A stretch of DNA of 64,000 bases from an uncultured Nitrososphaera sp. Lineage in GTDB: Archaea > Thermoproteota > Nitrososphaeria > Nitrososphaerales > Nitrososphaeraceae. A program made the position numbers and the translations under genes. The notes beneath the pieces are model-generated. The model searched no databases. It saw only the letters and a list, made by a program, of their open reading frames with translations, and was not told the DNA's origin. Positions 32,026-41,509 of this stretch are shown here, one piece after another. The DNA is taken from the NCBI GenBank assembly GCA_946480575.1, contig CAMLKF010000002.1, forward strand, positions 1 to 64,000, read 5' to 3'. How positions within the stretch are numbered: the stretch's first letter is position 1; every line of letters begins with the position of its first letter.

Positions 32026-33225
32026 CTAAAGCTGACGCCTTGAGCCGAACAGGACGCCTAGGCTAGTTATTCTCCTTGCCCGCATCATCAGGACTAACAG
32101 ACCTATCACGGCTCCTGCGACTATCGCCGCGCTTATGGGGAACTCTGGGACGACGACTATGTTAAAATCGGCGCTTTCCGTGAACGTTCCTGCGCCGGCA
32201 GGCTGGCCGCTTATAGAGTTAAGCTTGACCGTGACGGTCATGGGCCCTGCGCTGTCGAATTTTACCTCATGGGTGGCAGTGCCAAACTCGGCATTCTGGT
32301 TCGCTAGCTCCTGCACCACGTTGCCGCTTGCATTTTTGACGGTAAAGTCATAGTTTACGCGCTGTAGCGGGAATCCGTTGCTTTCAGTCATGGCGAGTCC
32401 AAAGGCCACTGTGGAGCCGGGCTGGATTTCAGCCGGATCCCAGTCTATTTCAATAGAATATGTTCCGCGAGGCGTCTTTTTGCTCAGAGGGGGTGTGGGA
32501 GCTTGTTCGGCTGATGTTGGAGCTTCCGGCTGGCCGGTGCCTGTTTCCAAAAGCTCAAACGCGTATTGGATAGGTTGCTGGCCTGTGGTGACATCGACAT
32601 AAGTCTCTGCCTTGACAGGGAACGGGAACCCGTTGACTATCCATACCTTGCTATCGACACCTTTATGCCATTGGACCAGCGTGGCATCGCATGAATCAGC
32701 TCCACACAAGTCCTGCGCTCCGGCGAATGACACTTGTTGTGTGCCGACCGGCTTTATTTCCCCGCCGCCTATAGAAGCTATCTTGCCCCAGGATTGCTGG
32801 GTCAGAGACAGCGGAGCAGATTTTGTAGTAAATGAATCAAGCCAGTTGAGAGAGCCGGAATAGCCGCTAATGTATGTTTTCATTTCATTCGGGACATCCG
32901 AGCCTCCAGACAGAGGTGCCATGTTATCAGCAAGCTTTAGCGTTCCATTGTAGACTCTTCCCTCATCCACTACAAAGGTTGGTGCTATCCAGTCGCCATC
33001 CACCTGTTCCTTGAAATAGATAGTCATTTCGTATGGCCGGTTATCGTTTGTGTCAAACTCTTGGATTCTGTATTTGACGTACATGTCCTGCCGGACGCCT
33101 TCTCCAGGATACCAAAGATCGTCTTGCTGTGCATTTGCGCTCTGGACATTCAAAGAGGTTGCCAGAACTGCAAGAAGCAGTAGCGAAGCTACCGACGACG
33201 CAAAGGCGAAAGATCTAAAACCCAT
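32026..33225 (-). CDS. Secreted surface protein with PEFG-CTERM sorting signal
   Basis: A 399-residue exported protein. ATG at 33225 starts a clear signal peptide (FAFASSVASLLLLAVLATSL...SANAQ). The body is beta-rich, with a large N-terminal domain (PGEGVRQDMYVKYRIQEFDTND ... QVDGDWIAP) and a C-terminal Ig-like module (GTYSIEIDWDPAEIQPGSTVAF). The end has VPEFPISAAIVAGAVIGLL followed by a basic tail, the PEFG-CTERM signal recognised by a thaumarchaeal archaeosortase. It is probably a cell-envelope protein. The start of the open frame at 33339 is not used. Confidence 0.82.
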   Translation of the reverse strand: MGFRSFAFASSVASLLLLAVLATSLNVQSANAQQDDLWYPGEGVRQDMYVKYRIQEFDTNDNRPYEMTIYFKEQVDGDWIAPTFVVDEGRVYNGTLKLADNMAPLSGGSDVPNEMKTYISGYSGSLNWLDSFTTKSAPLSLTQQSWGKIASIGGGEIKPVGTQQVSFAGAQDLCGADSCDATLVQWHKGVDSKVWIVNGFPFPVKAETYVDVTTGQQPIQYAFELLETGTGQPEAPTSAEQAPTPPLSKKTPRGTYSIEIDWDPAEIQPGSTVAFGLAMTESNGFPLQRVNYDFTVKNASGNVVQELANQNAEFGTATHEVKFDSAGPMTVTVKLNSISGQPAGAGTFTESADFNIVVVPEFPISAAIVAGAVIGLLVLMMRARRITSLGVLFGSRRQL

Positions 33226-33322
33226 TATGAAAAATAGAGAATAAAGCAACTGATAAATGTTTATTCTTGGCAGATAAACAAACAAATAAGTAGAGAGCCG
33301 TACAGAGAATTTCTGTAGCGAA

Positions 33323-33490
33323 ATGTGCAACTGCCCCAAGGTAACTTTCTACGAAGTGGATTTCAAGCTGGTCGGGATGAAGGTCGTGGCGAACCACAAG
33401 AACTGCGGCGACTTTCTTAACGACGACCAGTTCTCCGCCTTTGAGAAAGAATTGACAAAGTACTGGGGCTTTGAAAACAAGGAAAAGTAA
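33323..33490 (+). CDS. Small cysteine-containing hypothetical protein
   Basis: A 55-residue protein from ATG: MCNCPKVTFYEVDFKLVGMKVVANHKNCGDFLNDDQF, then a charged helix. The CxC at the start and the HKNC further on could bind a metal. Codon usage is like the core genes. It is divergent from the surface protein gene. No family recognised. Confidence 0.55.
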   Translation: MCNCPKVTFYEVDFKLVGMKVVANHKNCGDFLNDDQFSAFEKELTKYWGFENKEK

Positions 33491-33605
33491 TTGTGCCTTT
33501 ATATGCAAAGTAACCGTGCTGTTTAAATTCATAAAGCAGGTAGGCTCGCTCGCCACGCGCCAACTTTATTAATGCCGGTACAAATTGCGTTCTAGGTGAT
33601 TTCGG

Positions 33606-33860
33606 ATGACCAAAATGTTAAGTGTAAACATCGACACATCAGGCATAGATGCGAATGAAGCCAAAGAATGGGTTAACGAGCTTGCAAACGTGTATGCAGA
33701 TATGCAGATTTCTGACGTAAACGTTTCAGGCAACAAGATCTCATTCAAGGCCGGCTTTTCCGGAATGGAAGACACCGAGCCGGATGACATCAAGATGAGG
33801 ATGGAAGAATATCTGACGATGAACGAGTCGTTCAAAGCCAACAGCATCAACGTCCGCTAG
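33606..33860 (+). CDS. Small acidic hypothetical protein
   Basis: An 84-residue alpha/beta protein: LSVNIDTSGIDANEAKEWVNELANVYADM (strand then helix), ISDVNVSGNKISFKAGFSG (strands), and an acidic helix EPDDIKMRMEEYLTMNE. Soluble, no cysteines. A TATA-like AACTTTATTAATG lies about 40 nt upstream. Function unknown. Confidence 0.65.
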   Translation: MTKMLSVNIDTSGIDANEAKEWVNELANVYADMQISDVNVSGNKISFKAGFSGMEDTEPDDIKMRMEEYLTMNESFKANSINVR

Positions 33861-33975
33861 AGGCTTTTTTGGCCTTTTCTTCCTCTTCTTTTAACTCATA
33901 CAAACGTTGTTTACCGATCATGATCAATTATTACCAAGATTAAAATAGAAAATTCGCATTTGGCCATTGAATCGT

Positions 33976-34230
33976 ATGACTTGTAAAGGTATATGCATCC
34001 GTCACAAGGCTCAAAAGCCAGTTGGCTCAGGCCGGTACGCTAGTGGACAGAAACGCTGTCAGATATGCGAGATATTCATAAAGTGGGACGGACTTTGGTG
34101 CCCTTGCTGCGGCTATCGTTTGAGGACAAAGCCGCGCAACTTGAAGTACAAGGCGAAGCTGAGAGCACGGACCAGCAGCAGATTTAAAGCTCCTCAGCAG
34201 GCGCCAGTTCTGACGGTTCGCCACAAGTAA
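33976..34230 (+). CDS. Small zinc-ribbon protein
   Basis: An 84-residue basic protein. [50 protein letters not shown] contains three cysteine pairs, a layout common in small thaumarchaeal proteins of unknown function. The C-terminal third is strongly basic (KYKAKLRARTSSRFK), so nucleic-acid binding is plausible. The ATG at 33976 is preferred to a TTG three codons upstream. Confidence 0.65.
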   Translation: MTCKGICIRHKAQKPVGSGRYASGQKRCQICEIFIKWDGLWCPCCGYRLRTKPRNLKYKAKLRARTSSRFKAPQQAPVLTVRHK

Positions 34231-34244
34231 TAATAATAATAATA
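34228..34244. repeat. TAA triplet microsatellite
   Basis: About five TAA/ATA triplets just after the zinc-ribbon stop codon; the terminal stop is part of the repeat. Confidence 0.7.
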
Positions 34245-34245
34245 G

Positions 34246-35163
34246 TCAGCGACCAAGGCCAACATTGGCAGTCCTGAAGAGCTGCCTTTGCAGCTTTTGC
34301 AGGTGCTGCAGATCGCTTGTCAGGTCCATTGAGAGCTGGACAAGCTTGGCATAACGATTGTGGAAAGCGCTGCTTCTTGCAGCGAGGTTTTTGGCAGCAA
34401 CTCTGCCGGCATAATAATAGCAGTCTGCAAGCATCTGCCGGTCCATCAGGTGCCTTATCTTTGACATGACTAGCTCTGCGTCGTATTCTTTTGACTTTAA
34501 TTCCCTGATGGCACCAATCGACCGCGATATTGCCGGCCGGGTGGCCCTCTCTACCCCGATGCATTCAAGCGCGGCCTGGATCCCGTCTGCGAGCGCACTG
34601 GCGTCTACCCTCCTTACCTGCTCCAGCTCGTGAAGGGGCATGGGCCTGCTGCCTGACAGGGCCAGTGCCCCGCGTATGAACTTATATGCTGCAATTTTGA
34701 GCCACATTGCCGCCACTGCCGGCTGCTTTGCTCCAGCAGCCGCCGTCTTGCGCTGGCAAAAGAGCGAGCTTACCAGCGATTTCCTGCCGGCAGCAAGCAG
34801 CGCCCTGCGGTATTTTTCAGGTGAAACGTCATTTGCGGCAGCCGACAGCGCAAACCTGTTGCTGTCCCGGATGACCGCGATGCCACCGAGATCGATCATG
34901 TGATCCTTTATCGGGCCCGCCATGTAGATTAGCTCGACTGTGTGGCCAGCCACCTGAAGGACTTGGTTGCTGCCATAATGACGATGATGATGATGGTGGT
35001 GGTGGTCGTGGTTTTCCGGCGCAAACACCGCCAGGTCGTATTCGCAGCAGTCAAGCGACATGCCCTCTGATGATACGCGGCAGCCGATCGCAGCAACTGG
35101 ATAGGAAATGCTACTGGCATATTTTCTGACAACTGCGGGTATCGAAGCGGAAGACAACAACAT
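34246..35163 (-). CDS. Hypothetical protein with a histidine run
   Basis: A 305-residue protein. The N-terminal part (RKYASSISYPVAAIGCRVSSEGMSLDCCEYDLAVFAP) resembles a nucleotidyltransferase-like strand and helix pattern, but lacks a convincing catalytic motif. A run HDHHHHHHHRH follows at about residue 54, encoded by CAC/CAT repeats. The rest is helical, with leucine and arginine rich C-terminal coils. The histidine run could bind metal or be a neutral repeat expansion. The gene is isolated on its strand and I do not know its function. Confidence 0.6.
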   Translation of the reverse strand: MLLSSASIPAVVRKYASSISYPVAAIGCRVSSEGMSLDCCEYDLAVFAPENHDHHHHHHHRHYGSNQVLQVAGHTVELIYMAGPIKDHMIDLGGIAVIRDSNRFALSAAANDVSPEKYRRALLAAGRKSLVSSLFCQRKTAAAGAKQPAVAAMWLKIAAYKFIRGALALSGSRPMPLHELEQVRRVDASALADGIQAALECIGVERATRPAISRSIGAIRELKSKEYDAELVMSKIRHLMDRQMLADCYYYAGRVAAKNLAARSSAFHNRYAKLVQLSMDLTSDLQHLQKLQRQLFRTANVGLGR

Positions 35164-35253
35164 GCCGGCATTGGCATCGGGGGGAATTTAACCTGTTATT
35201 TGAAAAACGCAGATCAACTCATATATGAACAGCGGGGTATATGTTAATGCGAT

Positions 35254-36624
35254 ATGAAGAGCACTAAGACCAAGGCAGTTTCTACCGGCAGGTACGAGAT
35301 TGGTTCGGAGCTTGTGAGAAAGATCAAGTCCGGCGAATTCAAGATCGCTGTTTATGGTCTTGGTCATGTGGGGTCACCGCTTGCTTCAGTATGGCTCCGG
35401 GCAGGGGCGCACGTAATAGGCGTCGACAAGTCTCCCCGGGTATTAGAGAATGCAAGGAAAGGAAGGACCCACGTGCCAGAGCCGGGAGTCAATGAAGCTT
35501 TTACAAAAGGCGTAAAGGAAAAGCGGTTTTACCTGTACGACGATCCTGTCAAGGCAGCTCAGGACTCGTACCTCAAGATGATCTGTGTGCCTGTGCTTTT
35601 AACTGATTCCTTTGCTGCGGACCTTGGCACAATCAGGCAGGTGGCTTCATCCATTGGGCGCGGGATGAAGAAAGGTGACGTTGTCTCTCTCAATCCTACC
35701 GTGCCACCTGGCACGTCTGAAGATGTCATCCTGCCCATCCTAGAAAAGGAAAGTGGCCTCAAGGTCGAGAAAGACTTTTACATGCTATACAACCCAGAGC
35801 GCATCTTTGAGGGCAGAGCCATCTTGGACATTGAGGAGAGCTACCCTGCAGTTATTGCCGGCGCCGGCCCAAAGAGTCTGGAAATCGGAGAAAAGCTGTA
35901 TTCTCTAGTGTTCAAGAAAGGCGTAATCAAAATGAGCGCCATGAGGATTGCTGAGACTGAAAAGCTTCTGGAAGGTGTTTACCGCGACGTCAACATTGCA
36001 CTTGCAAATGAAATGGCCAAGTTCTGCGAGAGCGTTGGTGTCGACTTTTGGGAGGCAAGGCAGGCGGCAAACTCACAACCCTTCTGCCACATACACAAGC
36101 CGGGCGCCGGCGTGGGAGGCGCGTGCATACCCGTGTATCCACAGTTTTTCCTATACACGGCAGACATCAAGAAAGTAGAATGCAACATTGCAAGGCTTGG
36201 AAGAAATGTCAACGACTCGATGCCGGCGTACTGTGTCGATCAGGCGGTCAGATTGCTCGACGGCACAGACATCTCACAGTCCATCGTTGCCCTGCTCGGC
36301 CTTGCCTTCAGGGGAGGAGTTTCTGACACGCGCCTGTCGCCCACGTATAGGGTTATAGAGGAGCTGAAGAAGCGCAAGGTGAAGGAGATCCGCGTTCATG
36401 ACCCGCGCGTAAAAAGCGACCTGAACCTGCCGCAGGACGTGGCGCTGACATCCAGCCTACTGCAGGCAGTCAAGGGCGCCGACCTGGTGATTCTGGTTTC
36501 AGACCACCCGGAGTATCGCAGCCTGACGCATGAAAGCGTTGGCGGCGCGCCGGTGTACGACGGCAGAGGCATTCTTGACAGGTCCAAGTTCGACAGCGGC
36601 AAGTTCGCCTCGATTGGAAGGTAG
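35254..36624 (+). CDS. Nucleotide-sugar dehydrogenase (UDP-ManNAcA/WecC-like)
   Basis: A 456-residue NAD-dependent enzyme oxidising a UDP-sugar C6 alcohol to the acid for surface glycans or N-glycosylation. The Rossmann motif is VYGLGHVGSPLA (about residue 36). TVPPGTSEDVI and YNPERIFEGRA follow, and the catalytic cysteine is in GAGVGGACIPVYP. The C-terminal domain has LGLAFRGGVSDTRLSPT. The UDP-ManNAc specificity is an inference from overall likeness. A TATA-like ATATATGAAC lies about 30 nt upstream. Confidence 0.9.
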   Translation: MKSTKTKAVSTGRYEIGSELVRKIKSGEFKIAVYGLGHVGSPLASVWLRAGAHVIGVDKSPRVLENARKGRTHVPEPGVNEAFTKGVKEKRFYLYDDPVKAAQDSYLKMICVPVLLTDSFAADLGTIRQVASSIGRGMKKGDVVSLNPTVPPGTSEDVILPILEKESGLKVEKDFYMLYNPERIFEGRAILDIEESYPAVIAGAGPKSLEIGEKLYSLVFKKGVIKMSAMRIAETEKLLEGVYRDVNIALANEMAKFCESVGVDFWEARQAANSQPFCHIHKPGAGVGGACIPVYPQFFLYTADIKKVECNIARLGRNVNDSMPAYCVDQAVRLLDGTDISQSIVALLGLAFRGGVSDTRLSPTYRVIEELKKRKVKEIRVHDPRVKSDLNLPQDVALTSSLLQAVKGADLVILVSDHPEYRSLTHESVGGAPVYDGRGILDRSKFDSGKFASIGR

Positions 36625-36683
36625 GTAGGTAGCAGTGATATACAAGTTAGGTTTAATACCGTCTGAAAAAAGATTTCACATGC

Positions 36684-37733
36684 TTGGCACGCCGAAGCAA
36701 CTTGAATCTCTTGCTCACAGTCTCGTGGAAAAATGGTTCTGTAGTGCTTATCGACCAGACAAAGCTTCCAAACAAGCTGGTCCACGTCAGATGCAAGGAT
36801 TACAGGGAGGTCGCCAACGCAATCAAAAAGCTTGTAGTGAGGGGAGCGCCGGCGATAGGCGTCACTGCAGCTTTTGGGCTTGCACTTGCCGCGCAGGCGA
36901 GCAGAGCCAAGGCGCTGCCGGAATTGATGACCGACCTTGACACTGCATTCAAGACCCTCAGGGCGACACGGCCGACGGCGGTCAACCTATTCTGGGCGCT
37001 CGAGCGCGTCATGGAAAAAGCCAAGCGCGCCAAGACCGTCGAGGACGCAAAGAAAGCAGTCCTTGATGAGGCCCTAAAAATGTCTGAAGAAGACGTTGAA
37101 GCCAACAGGCATATGGGAGCCAACGGCGCAAAGATGTTCAGAGACGGCGATGTGGTTCTCACACATTGCAACGCCGGCTCGCTTGCAACGGTGGCATACG
37201 GCACCGCGCTTGGAGTGATAAGGGCGGCAAGGGAGTCGGGCAAGCGCCTGAGCGTCATCGCCACGGAGACGCGGCCGGTGATGCAGGGCTCAAGGCTCAC
37301 GGCATTTGAGCTCCAACATGACGGCATTGACGTCAGCCTGATACCAGATACTGCGGTTGGCCACATGATGGCAAAGAGCGCTATCAAGCGGGTGATAGTG
37401 GGCGCAGACAGGGTGCTCCGTTCGGGCCACGTTTTCAACAAGATAGGGACATATCAGGTGGCGATTCTGGCAAGGAGGCATAGAGTGCCGTTCTACGTTG
37501 CCGCCCCGCTGTCGACTTTTGATTTTGAAAGCAGCCCCGGAGAGGTGATGATTGAAGAGAGGTCGGTGGACGAAGTTGTCAAGGTAGGCAAAAAGAGGAT
37601 CGCGCCCAAGGGGGTGCGCATCTTTAACCCTGCTTTTGACATGACGCCGCCGGAGCTCATAACAGGCATTATCACTGAAAAAGGCGTGCTTAAGCCGCCG
37701 TTTGAGAAGAACCTCAAGGCGCTCCTAGGATAG
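36684..37733 (+). CDS. mtnA: S-methyl-5-thioribose-1-phosphate isomerase family (MtnA)
   Basis: A 349-residue member of the eIF2B/MtnA superfamily. VSWKNGSVVLIDQTKLPNK, VVRGAPAIGVTAAFGL, THCNAGSLATVAYGTALGV (catalytic cysteine), ATETRPVMQGSRLTAFEL and IVGADRVLRSGHVFNKIGTY (catalytic aspartate) are all present. It isomerises methylthioribose 1-phosphate in methionine salvage; some archaeal members act on related ribose phosphates. Starts at TTG (36684 or 36702). The DUF59-PqqD gene follows 43 nt after its stop. Confidence 0.9.
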   Translation: MARRSNLNLLLTVSWKNGSVVLIDQTKLPNKLVHVRCKDYREVANAIKKLVVRGAPAIGVTAAFGLALAAQASRAKALPELMTDLDTAFKTLRATRPTAVNLFWALERVMEKAKRAKTVEDAKKAVLDEALKMSEEDVEANRHMGANGAKMFRDGDVVLTHCNAGSLATVAYGTALGVIRAARESGKRLSVIATETRPVMQGSRLTAFELQHDGIDVSLIPDTAVGHMMAKSAIKRVIVGADRVLRSGHVFNKIGTYQVAILARRHRVPFYVAAPLSTFDFESSPGEVMIEERSVDEVVKVGKKRIAPKGVRIFNPAFDMTPPELITGIITEKGVLKPPFEKNLKALLG

Positions 37734-37776
37734 ATAAAGTATTTATCGTGTTTTGCACACTTGTTTTATAACGCAT

Positions 37777-38385
37777 ATGTCAGCCGGACAGCAGAAGGCA
37801 GTTACAGAGGATCAGGTTTACGCCGCACTCCGAAAGTGCATGGACCCCGAGATCCCGGTCAACGTTGTCGATTTGGGTTTGATTTACGGTGTAAAGGTTG
37901 CCAGTGGCAAGGACGTGGACATCAAGATGACCATGACCACGCGGGGCTGCCCACTTCATGATACACTGGTAAGTGATGTCAAGCGCTATGTTGGCAAGAT
38001 AGGTGGGATCGGCAATATCAATGTCGAGATAGTCTGGGATCCGCCCTGGAGCATCGAAAAGATGGACCCGTCGGTGCGGGAGAAGCTCGGGTTTGGCAAG
38101 CCCAAGCTGCGCTTTCAGATCGACTATGAAAAGAGCAGGCCGATGAAGGTCGGCAGGTTTTCCAAGCAGGAGGACGGCTCGATGATACTTGCAAATGACA
38201 AGGACCAAGGCTTTATGGTCAACGAAGCGATAATAGAGTTCTGGAAGAGCTGCGACGGCACCAAGACAATCAACCAGCTCACCGACCAGTTTTCAGCCAA
38301 GCTTGGAATGCCAAGGCAGCAGGTAGAGCAGGAAGTGGTCCAGCTGGTGCAACAGCTGCTTGAAGCAGAGCTGCTCAAGGCATAA
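37777..38385 (+). CDS. DUF59/MIP18-family domain fused to a PqqD-like domain
   Basis: A 202-residue protein. Residues about 8-105 are a DUF59 domain: KCMDPEIPVNVVDLGLIYGVKV, TMTTRGCPLHDTL (the family cysteine) and VEIVWDPPWSIEKM. These proteins assist iron-sulfur cluster maturation (SufT, PaaD, MIP18). The C-terminal about 75 residues resemble PqqD, a winged-helix-like peptide-recognition fold (VNEAIIEFWKSCDGTKTINQLTDQFS). The gene lies 1 nt before the next methyltransferase gene, so the two form an operon, possibly with mtnA. Confidence 0.8.
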   Translation: MSAGQQKAVTEDQVYAALRKCMDPEIPVNVVDLGLIYGVKVASGKDVDIKMTMTTRGCPLHDTLVSDVKRYVGKIGGIGNINVEIVWDPPWSIEKMDPSVREKLGFGKPKLRFQIDYEKSRPMKVGRFSKQEDGSMILANDKDQGFMVNEAIIEFWKSCDGTKTINQLTDQFSAKLGMPRQQVEQEVVQLVQQLLEAELLKA

Positions 38386-38386
38386 C

Positions 38387-38959
38387 ATGCACGATGTCGC
38401 GGCCAGGATCGCTTTATTCCCCAGAGTCGTCGTGGAGCTTGGGATGGGCGACGGCAGGCTTTTAGAGAGCCTTGCCAAGCGCGATGACAATACGCTTCAC
38501 ATCGGCATCGAGCTGGATGCCGGGCAGTGCGACAGAGCGCGCTCTAGGATTGTGCAGGACAATGTCCTGATCCTGAATGGCTCCTTTGTCGACATGCTGC
38601 CGGCTTTTCCAAACTCTTCCGTCGACCGGTTTTTAGCAGTGCTTCCAGACCCAGCGTACATTGACGAGAAAAAGGCGCGGGAATGGGAGCCATTCTACAG
38701 GACGGTTTATTCCAAGATGAAAAAGGGTGGTACGCTCCAGATTGTCACCGAGATAACCGATGAGCTGCTGCAACCGGTGGGCGATGGCGAGTATTTGCGA
38801 TGGGCAGAATGGCTCAAGGCTACATTTACTGCTGCAGGGTTTGCTCTGGTACACCAGCGCGAAGGAGCGCCTGTCGAATACTCGACGCGCTGCCTGGACC
38901 AGTTCAGGGGCGACCCCGAGCGCATACGCATGACGACCATCGACCTGGCAAAGAAGTGA
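38387..38959 (+). CDS. SAM-dependent methyltransferase, TrmB-like
   Basis: A 190-residue class I methyltransferase. Motif I is VVELGMGDGRLLESLA; IGIELDAGQCDRARSRI and AVLPDPAYIDEKK follow, the latter resembling the TrmB/tRNA m7G family PDPWxK region but without the usual tryptophan and lysine. The substrate is thus uncertain. It starts 1 nt after the DUF59-PqqD stop. The frame stays open into the previous gene, but ATG 38387 is the natural start. Confidence 0.75.
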   Translation: MHDVAARIALFPRVVVELGMGDGRLLESLAKRDDNTLHIGIELDAGQCDRARSRIVQDNVLILNGSFVDMLPAFPNSSVDRFLAVLPDPAYIDEKKAREWEPFYRTVYSKMKKGGTLQIVTEITDELLQPVGDGEYLRWAEWLKATFTAAGFALVHQREGAPVEYSTRCLDQFRGDPERIRMTTIDLAKK

Positions 38960-39030
38960 AACTCCGGTTACTATGAACTCTTAATCGGACTATAAACTTG
39001 ATGTACAGTTCAAGCGCGCTACATTGAAAA

Positions 39031-40660
39031 ATGCATGCAATATCGGTTTTTGCCACCACCCTGATGATGATGATATTGTGGTTGTTTGCTGCTGCTTTTG
39101 CCGTCTTGCCAGCCTTTGCCCAGACAACTTCGGTTGAGGCCCGCGGCCCGAGGTTGCCTACAGCAACAGCATGCACTACGTGACTCTCATGTACTATATC
39201 GGCTCAAATGACACGGCGCGCGTGCAGGAGATTTTTTTGGACGCGCTACAAGCGAGCAACGTCAGCAGCGCAGTGTTTTTCCTGCAGCCGGGATTCGCAG
39301 AGGCCAACCATGCCCTTGCCAGCGCAATGCAGCAGCGCGGCTAGCTACAGTGTCCTCCCGTGGATTGATGCTAGCCGGTACGACAGCAACTATGCGCCCA
39401 CGTCTTTTGGCGACATATATTGCTGTCTGACAGGTCCACGCTGACCAAGGTCAACAAGACAGCCGACGTTATTGCATTCTACAACCTGGCGCTTCATTCA
39501 AGCAACCCGAGCATAATCGCATTTACCCCAAGCGAGCCTCCGCAGTTCAGCTATTCGTCTGCGATACTAGAAGAGATACTTAAAGACGGTGGCCGGACGC
39601 TGGTCTTTACGGCGCAAGTCTGCAGCGGGGCGCCGCAAGTTGTCAGCATGGCCATCAGCAACAACAACAATAATAATAATGCGACAGCTGCCACCACGCC
39701 GGTTGGCGATGACACCACTTCGAGTATTGCAATAAGTGGAGGAACGTGGAACATGCGGAGCCTGCAGACAAGGTATCGGCAGGAGATTCGCTCCATCCAG
39801 ACAGGCCTTGGCACCAGCTACCTTGTGGACACCATCATCATCGAGGAGGCAGGCCAGCAACAATAATAATAACGGAACTGGCACCAGCCGGTGCATTTAG
39901 GCATTTGACCCGGCACTGCTAGCGATAGAATAGGCATTGGAAGCGGCTGCCCGTAGGCATTTCCACAATCTATGCATGATGGTATACATGAGATTGGTAA
40001 TATAATCTGCCATTTGGCTTTGCAGAGAATGCCACCAATAATGCCGAATCATGTTAATGCAATGCCGGAGTATGGCCACCTTGACATCAGAAACTCCACC
40101 GTAAGCTACATGGGATTTCCACTAGGGGCTTTAGCGAGGTGGGGAGTACAAGGGCCGCAATAATGTTCCACGACAGCAGCAACTTTGCGATCGCAAATTC
40201 CACAATAGCGTTCAACTTTGACGAGATTTACGCAAGGAATATAGCAGTAACTTCCAGATCACAGTCAATGAGGTCTATGCCAACACCCGCTCCGGGATAG
40301 ACATTGGCACCGGCTCGGGCAACTTTGTCATCAGTGCAACAACCATGTGCACAACACAACGGCTACGGAGGTGTGATGTGCTCTGAATGCACCAACGTGT
40401 ACGCATCATTGGCAATACTGTCGAGCACAACAAGGAAACAGGCATCAAGCTGTATATGCAAGCCTCAACTCTTCCGCCGTCCAGTCCAACACCATAACTG
40501 AAAGCGAGGAAGGAATAATAATGCTGACAGGATATTCGAACAACGACCTCTGCTGGCGAGAAAAACACCTTCACGAATACTGAATCGGAATACAGACGGA
40601 TCTGACCAGCCAGCCACCAGTCAAATGTGCTCCAAGACAACAACCTGACTGCGGCAGCAA
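39031..40660 (+). pseudogene. Decayed secreted protein: deacetylase-like N-terminal part plus beta-helix repeats
   Basis: The ATG at 39031 begins a signal peptide (MMMILWLFAAAFAVLPAFAQ). A frameshift near 39150 leads to HYVTLMYYIGSNDTARVQEIF and VFFLQPGFAEANHALASAMQQRG, then a TAG. A further frame gives YSVLPWIDASRYDSNYAP, and another (39420-39866) gives NPSIIAFTPSEPPQFSYSS with an asparagine run. From about 40160, broken beta-helix-like pieces appear (HDSSNFAIANSTIAFN, SGIDIGTGSGNFVI, SNTITESEEGIIML). The order matches polysaccharide-deacetylase-like plus NosD-type beta-helix surface proteins. At least five frame changes show it is inactive. Confidence 0.65.
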
Positions 40661-40679
40661 GCCAGGCCGCACCGCCAGG

Positions 40680-41078
40680 TTAGTTGTGCCGCCGCAGCTT
40701 CTGGTGGCTGTCCATGCATTCCCTTGAGCAGAACTCGGCGCTGCAGCCGTCCGCGGTGCACGGCACTGGCTCGACATGGTTGAATTTCTTGTTGCAATAT
40801 GTGCACAGCGATTCAAGCTCAGGAAAGTCGCGGTTGAGGAAAGCCTCGCACGACCGCTTTTCCCGGAACCAAAGCACTTCAAGGTTCATTTTCTCGGCGT
40901 GAGTGAGCACGGTGTCATAGGCTTCGTAAAAGCCTGGTGCGTAAAACTGCCGGATAAAGATAGAGCCACTAGGATGCTTTTTTGAATTGGGGTTGCGATA
41001 GGCAACGAGCCACTTTTCGGCAGGAACCTCATCGTCGCCAGACGCTACCCTCTTTCTGCCGTCCTGTGCACGATTCAA
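40680..41078 (-). CDS. Zinc-finger hypothetical protein (MYND/HIT-like C-terminus)
   Basis: A 132-residue protein. The N-terminal two thirds are alpha/beta (EKWLVAYRNPNSKKHPSGSIFIRQFYAPGFYEAY; MNLEVLWFREKRSCEAFL). The end holds LCTYCNKKFNHVEPVPCTADGCSAEFCSRECMDSHQKLRRH, a cross-brace-like zinc arrangement of the MYND/ZnF-HIT kind. Codon use is like the core genome even though the surrounding DNA is decayed. Function unknown. Confidence 0.65.
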   Translation of the reverse strand: MNRAQDGRKRVASGDDEVPAEKWLVAYRNPNSKKHPSGSIFIRQFYAPGFYEAYDTVLTHAEKMNLEVLWFREKRSCEAFLNRDFPELESLCTYCNKKFNHVEPVPCTADGCSAEFCSRECMDSHQKLRRHN

Positions 41079-41509
41079 GTGCTGTTTCCTGCCTGTTGCA
41101 ATTTATCGCTTGTGACACTATTATACAATTGTATCATAAGTTTGTCGAAAACGCGGGCGGCGTTTGATGCCTTGTTCGGCTGTCGACTCGCGGGCACTTT
41201 CGTCGATTGGTTGACGGGGAGTGAAGATACACGCTAAAAAACAATCAACGCCGGATTCACACTGGTAACCCTTGTGCGGATTTTGGTACTCCTACCCGTT
41301 AAGTTCGGGTGATGAGCTGTTAATTTAGAGTGACGGAAACAAATATTCACTGCAACTGGATTATAAGTATAGATTAGAGATCACAAAAGAGCTTAGAGAG
41401 GCTGCTAGTCTGGTTAATGTGGAGAATTATTTGAGGCTAGCTTACCACAAACCATTTTCTTTCACAGCATTTAATTAAAATAATGATGTTTTCATCAACT
41501 AAGACATGA
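41079..41509. other. 430-base intergenic region, no gene seen
   Basis: No frame longer than 61 codons looks coding. The second half (41330-41500) is AT-rich and could hold the promoter of the next gene. Confidence 0.4.
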
